A DNA stretch of 6,891 bases from Prevotellaceae bacterium UBA5903 (GTDB taxonomy: Bacteria > Bacteroidota > Bacteroidia > Bacteroidales > Bacteroidaceae), in NCBI GenBank assembly GCA_002431845.1, contig DJEH01000041.1, positions 1-6,891 of the forward strand, written 5' to 3'. How positions within the stretch are numbered: the first letter of the stretch is position 1; every line of letters begins with the position of its first letter. Below, piece by piece: positions 1 to 5,600 of the stretch. The position numbers and the translations under genes were made by a program. The notes beneath the pieces were generated by a model. It was not told where the DNA came from and ran no database searches. It saw only the letters and a program-made list of their open reading frames with translations.

Positions 1-300
1 ACAAACGCCTTGCGCTTTGGCCGCCGCTTGGAGGTGGGACACGTTATTACCGATGAACCAGGCATCTATTTCATACCCGATCTCATCGACGATTGGCAAA
101 AGAATGGCACTAATGCCGACTTCCTCAACTTTGATAAAATCAACGAATACCGCGACTTTGGTGGCATCCGCATTGAGGACGATGTGCTCATTACTCCCAC
201 AGGTTGCCGCTTCTTGGGTAAAGAACGCATCCCCTACCACACCGACGATGTGGAGCGCTTTGTACAAGAACACCAAGAGGAATCGCCCATCATTTACTAA
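1..300 (+). CDS. pepP: Xaa-Pro aminopeptidase (M24 family), C-terminal fragment
   Basis: This is the 3' end (99 codons plus TAA) of a gene that begins upstream of the window. It is read in frame from base 1. The family is M24B aminopeptidase P, a cytosolic dinuclear-metal enzyme that removes an N-terminal residue preceding proline. Two of the five expected metal ligands are visible: the Glu of VITDEPGIYF (bases 55-57) and the Glu of GGIRIEDDVLIT (bases 175-177). The two Asp ligands and the His ligand must lie upstream. Between the two motifs is a stretch of about 30 residues resembling the insert of Bacteroidetes homologues, from memory of the family. There is no sign of disruption. An in-frame TTG at base 10 could be mistaken for a start, but the preceding codons fit the family. 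The specific name (PepP rather than another M24B member such as PepQ) is less certain than the fold. Confidence 0.9.
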   Translation, partial: TNALRFGRRLEVGHVITDEPGIYFIPDLIDDWQKNGTNADFLNFDKINEYRDFGGIRIEDDVLITPTGCRFLGKERIPYHTDDVERFVQEHQEESPIIY

Positions 301-325
301 TGTGACATCACACATTAAAGTCACA
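298..325. promoter_or_regulatory. Overlapping inverted repeats between the two + strand genes
   Basis: Three mutually exclusive dyads overlap here. TAATGTG (298-304) pairs with CACATTA (311-317) across 6 bases. TGTGA (301-305) pairs with TCACA (308-312) across 2 bases. TGTGAC (301-306) pairs with GTCACA (320-325) across 13 bases. The first begins on the TAA stop of the M24 gene, and the set ends 37 bases before the ATG of the C1 peptidase. Nesting of this kind suits an operator bound by a dimeric regulator, or a weak hairpin at the end of the upstream transcript. There is no T-run after it, so a classical terminator is unlikely. The bases from 326 to 362 are AT-rich, and I could not identify a convincing TAnnTTTG promoter element. 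Function is inferred only from symmetry. Confidence 0.35.
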
Positions 326-362
326 GCATAATATATTATCTAAAAACAATAAATTAAAACAA

Positions 363-1577
363 ATGAAAAAAACTCTCCTCATCGCAGCAACTCTATTGTT
401 TATGCTGCCAGGAAGCATGGCTGCCAGCAACAAAAAGAAGGCTGCACAACCTAAAAAGGACGAAATTACCTTTACCACAATCAAGGCTAATCCTATCACT
501 TCAATCAAAGACCAAAACCAAAGTGGTACATGCTGGGCATACTCTTCGCTCGGTTTCTTTGAGTCTGAACTATTGCGCATGGGCAAGGGAACTCACGACC
601 TTTGCGAGTCGTTCCTCGTTTACAATACTTACATGGACCGTGCCGACAAAGCTATCCGCACACATGGCGATGTAAGCTTCTCACAAGGTGGCTCATTCTA
701 CGATGCTGTTTACTGCTTGAAGAACTATGGTATGGTGCCTCAGACAGCAATGCCTGCTCCTGGCACACTCTACGGCGATAGCCTCTTCAACTTTAACCAA
801 CTTGATGCCGTAACCTCGGCTTATGTTTCGTCTATCGCTAAGGGTAAACTCAAAAAGATTTCGCTTACCTGGAAGAAGGACCTCTCTAACATCTATAAGG
901 ACTACTTTGGCGAATTGCCTACAGAAGTAAAGGCTGAAGATGGTAAAACCTACACTCCAAAGACCTATGTTACAGACTATCTTGGCCTAAACATGGACGA
1001 CTATGTATCGCTTACCTCTTACACTCACCACCCCTTCTACTCAAAGTTTATCCTCGAAATTCAAGACAATTGGCGTTGGGCAGAAAGCTACAACTTGCCT
1101 CTCGACGAGTTTATGACAGTGATGGATAGTGCCGTAAAACAAGGCTACACCTTTGCATGGGGTGCCGACGTTACAGAAGACTACTTTGGTCGTCGCAATG
1201 GCAAGGACTATGCTTACGTGCCTAAGAACCTTAAGGTGCGCGACCTCACAGGGTCTGATGCTGCACGTTGGGGTGGCACAATCAGCACTGGTGCACAAGT
1301 GCCCTCAAACGATGAATTGACTATCACACAAGACCTTCGCCAACAAGCATACGACAATTGGGAAACTACCGACGACCACGGCATGGTTATCTATGGTCTT
1401 GCTAAGGACAACAATGGCCGCGAATACTTTATGGTAAAGAACTCATGGGGCGACTACGGCAAGTATCATGGCATTTTCTATGCCTCAAAAGCATACGTAG
1501 CTTACAAAACCATGAACATCCTTATCAACAAAAAAGCCATCCCTGCTAACATTGCTAAAAAGCTTGGCATTAAATAA
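363..1577 (+). CDS. Exported C1B cysteine peptidase (bleomycin hydrolase/PepC-like)
   Basis: This is a 404-residue papain-superfamily cysteine peptidase of the bleomycin hydrolase (C1B) type. The oxyanion Gln51 and nucleophile Cys57 lie in DQNQSGTCWAYSS, six residues apart as in papain. The catalytic His339 is in DDHGMVIYG and Asn360 in MVKNSWGDYG, so the whole catalytic set is present. Family enzymes act as aminopeptidases or oligopeptidases and often form hexamers with a self-compartmentalised active site. The N-terminus is a clear signal peptide (KK, a hydrophobic stretch at about 4-16, cleavage near SMA/A at 20-21), so the protein is probably periplasmic or secreted, unlike the classical cytosolic PepC. 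The start is fixed by the signal peptide; only the A-rich AAAACAA precedes it. It is the last + strand gene, followed by a strong terminator. The substrate is unknown. Confidence 0.9.
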   Translation: MKKTLLIAATLLFMLPGSMAASNKKKAAQPKKDEITFTTIKANPITSIKDQNQSGTCWAYSSLGFFESELLRMGKGTHDLCESFLVYNTYMDRADKAIRTHGDVSFSQGGSFYDAVYCLKNYGMVPQTAMPAPGTLYGDSLFNFNQLDAVTSAYVSSIAKGKLKKISLTWKKDLSNIYKDYFGELPTEVKAEDGKTYTPKTYVTDYLGLNMDDYVSLTSYTHHPFYSKFILEIQDNWRWAESYNLPLDEFMTVMDSAVKQGYTFAWGADVTEDYFGRRNGKDYAYVPKNLKVRDLTGSDAARWGGTISTGAQVPSNDELTITQDLRQQAYDNWETTDDHGMVIYGLAKDNNGREYFMVKNSWGDYGKYHGIFYASKAYVAYKTMNILINKKAIPANIAKKLGIK

Positions 1578-1623
1578 GTAAGATTTTCTATTTCTGTGAG
1601 CCATTTACTCATAGTAAAAGCAT

Positions 1624-1663
1624 AAAAGAGCCGACCTCAACAATGCGTGAGGTCGGCTCTTTT
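1624..1663. terminator. Bidirectional intrinsic terminator between convergent units
   Basis: There is a perfect 16-bp inverted repeat: AAAAGAGCCGACCTCA (1624-1639), an 8-base loop (1640-1647), and TGAGGTCGGCTCTTTT (1648-1663). The T-run after the stem on the + strand extends to 1664, and the A-run at the left becomes a T-run on the - strand. It lies 47 bases after the peptidase stop and about 30 bases beyond the stop of the leftward cytochrome gene. It can therefore end both the + strand peptidase transcript and the four-gene leftward cluster. This is the strongest non-coding signal in the window. Confidence 0.93.
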
Positions 1664-1691
1664 TAGGTTTATTGAAGCAAATAATTGTGGC

Positions 1692-2408
1692 TTATTCCTT
1701 TGCCCCACTATTAATCCATTCCTTAAGCAACTTAAGTTTTTCGGCGTCTGTAACCATAATTTTAGAGTGGTCGTACTTCCATTTATTATCAAGGCTGATG
1801 TCGGTAGAGAGCGCTTCATAAAGCACACTATTGTCGGCATCGCCTGGAGTAACACGGTTCTTGCCGCTCACCTTAGCCGAAGGTACATTAACTAACTGGC
1901 TATAGCTATGCCCCTCGTTAAGATTGAGCGATGCCGCCCACTGGCTACCACTATGACAATGTGCACATTGCTTATCAAACAGATTGGTTTGTAAATACGA
2001 GAGCATACCCACTATCTTTACAGGCTCGGTAGGAGTAACCATGATGGTATCCGAAGAGGTTGTTGCAGGTGCGGTATAAAACGTGAGAACACGCTTGCGA
2101 ATGCTATTGATAACACACACTTCGAGTTTGGTTACATCATCTGGAATACCAGCAAGTTCCATCGATACATGACCATCCTTGTCGGCCTTAATATCCTTAG
2201 ATATTTCGGCATACGTACCATCGTCGGTAAATCCAGCAAACGACACTGTATAGCCATTGGGCCATTGGTCGAGCCCTGTGATGTTGGCTTCAAGTTTGGC
2301 TACACGACCTTTCTCGTTAAGATCGCGCACCTTCTCTGGTATGCGCCCCTCGTCGCACGAGGCAAACAAGAGTGCACCACAGAGTAAAGCACTTAATGTA
2401 TATTTCAT
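1692..2408 (-). CDS. Mono-heme cytochrome c lipoprotein
   Basis: This is a 238-residue lipoprotein with two parts. The N-terminus is a type II signal ending in LFASC, with the lipidated residue Cys18 (Phe rather than Leu at -3 is slightly unusual). Residues about 35-125 look like a beta-rich extracellular-type domain that I cannot name. The C-terminal part, about 130-238, resembles the short cytochrome c domains seen in Planctomycete-type and Bacteroidetes proteins. It has a single CAHCH heme-attachment site (C148, C151, H152; bases 1953-1967), an LNLNEGHSYSQLVNVPS stretch and a VTPGDADNSVLYEAL stretch, and Met218 (KIMVTDAEK) as a plausible distal heme ligand. The likely role is one-electron transfer at the outer membrane, possibly with the upstream di-heme protein. 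It is the last gene of the leftward cluster, 31 bp after the porin, and ends near the shared terminator. The residues after Cys18 (DEGR) lack the S-D-D-D pattern of its partners, so its orientation may differ. Confidence 0.85.
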   Translation of the reverse strand: MKYTLSALLCGALLFASCDEGRIPEKVRDLNEKGRVAKLEANITGLDQWPNGYTVSFAGFTDDGTYAEISKDIKADKDGHVSMELAGIPDDVTKLEVCVINSIRKRVLTFYTAPATTSSDTIMVTPTEPVKIVGMLSYLQTNLFDKQCAHCHSGSQWAASLNLNEGHSYSQLVNVPSAKVSGKNRVTPGDADNSVLYEALSTDISLDNKWKYDHSKIMVTDAEKLKLLKEWINSGAKE

Positions 2409-2439
2409 ATTTTATAATACAAAAATCATTCGTTAAACT

Positions 2440-3786
2440 TTAGAAGCAGTATTGCAACTGTACGGTAGCTGAATGGGTGGCAAGACCCAAGTTGTCGTTA
2501 TCGCGGTCAAGCTGGTTGTCGTGGTTTGTACGGCCAATGTACTGATACATGGCTTGCAACTTGAGGTTGCAGCCTTTGAAGAAATAGTTCACACCTACTG
2601 CAGGCATGTTGAGGAAGCCATCCTTGCTTGTGCTGTTACGATTCATAAAGTCGTAGCGTGCAGCAAGTTGCACACGGGGAGCAACAAAGTATCCGGCCTG
2701 AACATAACCACCAAGATAGTTGTAATGTTCGCTTATCTTTTGGCGTTTAGTAAAACCTACGTTCATCCAATAAGCCTCGCCAGCAAAGTACCAACGATTG
2801 TAGAGCATAGCAAACTCAAGTCCCATACGTGCATCATTGGTGCTCTCGCTTTCGCTCTCCACATTCATTGAACCCGAAAGGCCAATGAGCATCTTGCGTT
2901 CGTGGAGCAAGTTGGGATTGCCTTGAGTAGAAGGCATCACGCCCCAAGGCATATAAGTAAGGCGTCCGGCATAGAGCAACGAAGGGATATGCCAATCGTC
3001 GCTAAGCGTTTTGCTTGCAGTATTTACGCCAGAACCCGTACCATTAAATAGGCCCAATTCATAACCAAAGCGGTCTTTTACAACACCGTGAAGCTCAACA
3101 CCAAGGTCGAAGCCTGTGCTCATTGATGGCGTTACAGCATTGAGTACATAGGGCATAATGGTAGATGTGGTGAGCGATGTAGGCAGTTGGGGGAAGAGTG
3201 TTTCGCCCAATGTGGTGAGATAAGCATGCGAGAATGGGGTTTTGAACTTACCCACACGCAACTGTAAAGCTTTTTTAAATGCTACATCAAACCATGCTTG
3301 TTGCAACAAGTTGCCACCACTTTTAGCTGCATTGAGCGAGAGGTTAAACGATATTTTGCCAAAGGCCTTACCCGTAAAACCAAGTATGGCATTGGGGATG
3401 GCAAAGCCTGAATTTTCAACGTTATCTTGGTTGTATGCCTTGTCAAGACCTTCATCATCATACCAATTGAAGTTGCCACTTGTTTGTACAAGCATGTAGG
3501 GTTTAAACACAAAGTCGCCCTTCTTGCTCTGAATAACAAAGCCCTTGCTACCTGCCAATGATACCACACCATTGTCGGTGTCGAGGTCGATGGGTTGATA
3601 CTTAATCTTTGTGTCCTTGCTTTTATTTTGGTGTTGTTCTGCTTCGGTAGCATCGCTGTTAGAAGTTTCAACAGTTTGAACAGCAGTTGCCTCTGCATCG
3701 TGGTTATTTACAGTCAAATTGTCTGCATGAGCAGAGAGCGAAGTGGCTGCAACGAGTGCAGAAAGTGTGATTATATGACGTTTCAT
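2440..3786 (-). CDS. OprO/OprP-type outer-membrane porin
   Basis: This is a 448-residue predicted beta-barrel of the phosphate-selective porin O/P family. The Sec signal peptide is MKRHIITLSA followed by a hydrophobic run, with cleavage near AHA/D at 21-22. Residues about 22-60 form a polar, low-complexity segment rich in Glu, Thr and Asn. The barrel proper starts near 73. Characteristic pieces are GDFVFKPYMLVQTSGNF (90-106), LRVGKFKTPFS (176-186), GFDLGVELHGVV (225-236), and repeated amphipathic strands to the end, ATVQLQYCF. The terminal aromatic residue is the usual signature for barrel assembly by BAM. The family name does not establish phosphate as the substrate; Bacteroidetes members are mostly uncharacterised. 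Its place 31 bp from each neighbouring cytochrome gene suggests a channel or scaffold for the same system. Two cysteines (406 and 447), one beside the C-terminus, are uncommon in porins. The ATG is placed by the signal peptide. Confidence 0.85.
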   Translation of the reverse strand: MKRHIITLSALVAATSLSAHADNLTVNNHDAEATAVQTVETSNSDATEAEQHQNKSKDTKIKYQPIDLDTDNGVVSLAGSKGFVIQSKKGDFVFKPYMLVQTSGNFNWYDDEGLDKAYNQDNVENSGFAIPNAILGFTGKAFGKISFNLSLNAAKSGGNLLQQAWFDVAFKKALQLRVGKFKTPFSHAYLTTLGETLFPQLPTSLTTSTIMPYVLNAVTPSMSTGFDLGVELHGVVKDRFGYELGLFNGTGSGVNTASKTLSDDWHIPSLLYAGRLTYMPWGVMPSTQGNPNLLHERKMLIGLSGSMNVESESESTNDARMGLEFAMLYNRWYFAGEAYWMNVGFTKRQKISEHYNYLGGYVQAGYFVAPRVQLAARYDFMNRNSTSKDGFLNMPAVGVNYFFKGCNLKLQAMYQYIGRTNHDNQLDRDNDNLGLATHSATVQLQYCF

Positions 3787-3817
3787 TATGTATTATTCTT
3801 TTAATTAAATGATTAAA

Positions 3818-5404
3818 TTACAATGATTCCAAAAATTTAATAAGAGCGTCGCGGTCTTTCTTTTGCATTTTCTTAAAAATGTTCTTCGAAGCTTCGCCTT
3901 CGCCTCCATGCCACATGATAGCCTCAACAAAGTTGCGTGCACGACCATCGTGAAGGAAGTAAGTATGCCCATCTACCTTGCGCTGCAAGCCTATACCCCA
4001 AAGCGGAGTAGTGCGCCATTCGTTGCCACGTGCCATGCCGCTACAGTAGTTGTCGTTGAGTCCTACACCCATTATTTCAGAGCCCATATCGTGGAGCAAA
4101 TAGTCGGAGTAAGGGTGAATGGTTAAACCACCAAGCCAAGGAATATGAGTGCCGTTGAGCAAGGTAGAGCCCGACTTTTTGGTGTGTAAAGTGGTTACAT
4201 GGCACAAATGGCATTTGGCTTTATAGAAGTTTTGTTCGCCTATGCTCACCATCTCACGTTCGGTGATTTGTTTGTCGCCATATTGTACCATTTGTGTGGT
4301 AGAACCCAAGCGTCGTGCAGGCACACCCAAACATTGCATATAGAGGTCTACGTCTTCCATAGCTTTAGTAGACACATCCAAGCGGTTTGAGTAGCACAAG
4401 CCCATCATGCTACCATAGATTTGTTGCATCTGCCCCTCGCACACTTCTTCGGGGAAACGGCTGTTGGTAGCACCCATATCGCTTGAGAAACCAAGTTCTA
4501 CGGTAAGGTCAAGGTGTTGTGCTTTATTGCCCGAAACACCAATGCCCGTTACGCCTTTTTCTGTAATGTAGTTGCAGCGTCCGCTAATGCCATATTCAGG
4601 ATAATTGCTCTTAGCTGCAAGTGCTTCAAGTTCTACAGGGTCGAGTGCCATCATGGGACCCATACCAACATGACGTAGTGGCTGACGTACAGAAATGATT
4701 AAATCTTCGGGTTTAACTGCATCGGCAATAGGTTCTCCATAGTTCTTTAAGCCGTTGGTATACCACTCTGTTATGCGATACTCGGGATAGGCAAGTTGGT
4801 ATGCTTCACCATCAGGAAAGCTAAAGTCTTGTGTATGCCATTTTACTTTTAGCTTGCCCTCGGCCTTCATCTCAACCTTATTGCCATCGCGGTCGGTGTA
4901 GGTGCCCTGCACGCATTGGTCGTGGAGCACACGACCATAGTCGGGGAAGAAGGAGCCGTTTTTACGCGTAATATAAATAAGACCTGAAGTAAAACCAGTT
5001 CCGCCAGATACTTGTACAAAACCATCTTTATCGGCTTTCGACACATCGTAGTTGGTCCAAGTAGAAGGGGCTGTACGTCCGGTAGTCATGTGGCAGCTAC
5101 GGCATGAAAAACCAGCATAAAGCGGCCCAAGGCCACCTGCTTGGTTGTCCTTGCCGCTTGGTATAGCGTTGTCATAAAGCGTATTGCCGGCATTAAAGCG
5201 CGACATATATTTGCCAGAAACCCAATCGGCCTCTATATCGTAGGCTGTGGATGAGTTTTTAAATATAGTAGATATGTCGGCAGAGAGTGCATAACCCTCT
5301 GGCACATTGATATCACTTACCACTATGCCATCATCGTCTGAGCATGCGGCGAGCGACAACAAGCTACCGAATATCAATGAGTATTTAATTATCTTATTTG
5401 CCAT
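3818..5404 (-). CDS. Di-heme c-type oxidoreductase lipoprotein (DHOR, COG3488/PF06537)
   Basis: This is a 528-residue lipoprotein of the di-heme oxidoreductase family, described as a putative peroxidase and distantly related to the MauG/CcpA cytochrome peroxidases. The lipobox LAAC puts the lipid on Cys21, and the following SDDDG matches the Bacteroidetes surface-lipoprotein export pattern. Heme site 1 is CRSCH (101-105; bases 5090-5104) inside GLGPLYAGFSCRSCH. Heme site 2 is CHLCH (398-402; bases 4199-4213). The conserved C-terminal block DYLLHDMG (434-441), NEWRTTPLWGIGL (461-473), FLHDGRARNFVEAIMWHGGE (483-502) and the ending LIKFLESL are highly typical. His485 and His499 could serve as distal ligands or catalytic residues. 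The protein has six further cysteines (164, 277, 322, 337, 358, 454). The old label thiol oxidoreductase rests on no assay that I know of. Homologues commonly sit beside imelysin genes, as here. No truncation is seen. Confidence 0.92.
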   Translation of the reverse strand: MANKIIKYSLIFGSLLSLAACSDDDGIVVSDINVPEGYALSADISTIFKNSSTAYDIEADWVSGKYMSRFNAGNTLYDNAIPSGKDNQAGGLGPLYAGFSCRSCHMTTGRTAPSTWTNYDVSKADKDGFVQVSGGTGFTSGLIYITRKNGSFFPDYGRVLHDQCVQGTYTDRDGNKVEMKAEGKLKVKWHTQDFSFPDGEAYQLAYPEYRITEWYTNGLKNYGEPIADAVKPEDLIISVRQPLRHVGMGPMMALDPVELEALAAKSNYPEYGISGRCNYITEKGVTGIGVSGNKAQHLDLTVELGFSSDMGATNSRFPEEVCEGQMQQIYGSMMGLCYSNRLDVSTKAMEDVDLYMQCLGVPARRLGSTTQMVQYGDKQITEREMVSIGEQNFYKAKCHLCHVTTLHTKKSGSTLLNGTHIPWLGGLTIHPYSDYLLHDMGSEIMGVGLNDNYCSGMARGNEWRTTPLWGIGLQRKVDGHTYFLHDGRARNFVEAIMWHGGEGEASKNIFKKMQKKDRDALIKFLESL

Positions 5405-5433
5405 AATGTTTGATATATTTTATATCGCACAGA

Positions 5434-5466
5434 AGGAGCAAAGGCTTTTTACAGGCCTTTACTCCT
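5434..5466 (-). promoter_or_regulatory. Stem-loop in the 5' leader of the di-heme gene
   Basis: The arms AGGAGCAAAGGC (5434-5445) and GCCTTTACTCCT (5455-5466) are complementary except for one position, with a 9-base loop. In the leftward transcript the hairpin lies about 30 bases before the AUG of the di-heme oxidoreductase. It is the only GC-rich structure in an otherwise very AT-rich leader. It is not followed by a U-run, so it is a weak candidate for an intrinsic terminator. An attenuator, an mRNA-protecting hairpin or a regulator-binding leader are alternatives. The structure is seen in the sequence; its role is inference. Confidence 0.5.
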
Positions 5467-5543
5467 ATATAAGTTCTTAATATGCTTGTATACTCCGTTT
5501 CATAACACAAAGTAATTGCACATTAGTACATTGACTAAAGTAG

Positions 5544-5600
5544 TTATTAAGTAAGTGTCAAAAGTATATGAATTAATTTTGACTACCTACTTATTTAATA
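5544..5600. repeat. AT-rich inverted repeat spanning the imelysin stop codon
   Basis: The arms 5548-5563 and 5577-5593 can pair over 16 bp in the leftward transcript, with a single bulged A and one G-U pair, around a 13-base loop. The right arm includes the TAA stop of the imelysin gene. On the - strand the left arm reads TTTTGACACTTACTTAATAA. On the + strand the right arm begins TTTTGACTACCTACTT. The same word appears once more, upstream of the imelysin gene at 6870-6891. There is no U-run after the stem, so it may protect or punctuate the mRNA rather than terminate it, or act as a DNA operator or small dispersed palindromic repeat. Confidence 0.55.

Noticed and set aside
301..312. A CRP site at TGTGACATCACA
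   Set aside because: The half-sites match, but the spacing is 2 rather than 6 bases, and E. coli-type CRP regulation is not expected in Bacteroidota.
1647..1895. Open frame on the + strand of 82 codons after the C1 peptidase
   Set aside because: It overlaps the terminator arm and runs antisense to the cytochrome lipoprotein, which has a lipobox and a heme motif. It shows no family features.
2473..2871. Open frame on the + strand of 132 codons opposite the porin gene
   Set aside because: It is antisense to a clear beta-barrel gene, its translation is low in recognisable motifs, and it has no plausible start context.
3282..3698. Second - strand frame of 138 codons within the porin gene
   Set aside because: Its composition (rich in Arg, Leu, Thr, Lys) and lack of domains show it is an out-of-frame shadow of the porin.
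2440..3786. Calling the porin a phosphate transporter
   Set aside because: The family name comes from Pseudomonas proteins. No phosphate genes are nearby, and the context points to metal or redox function.
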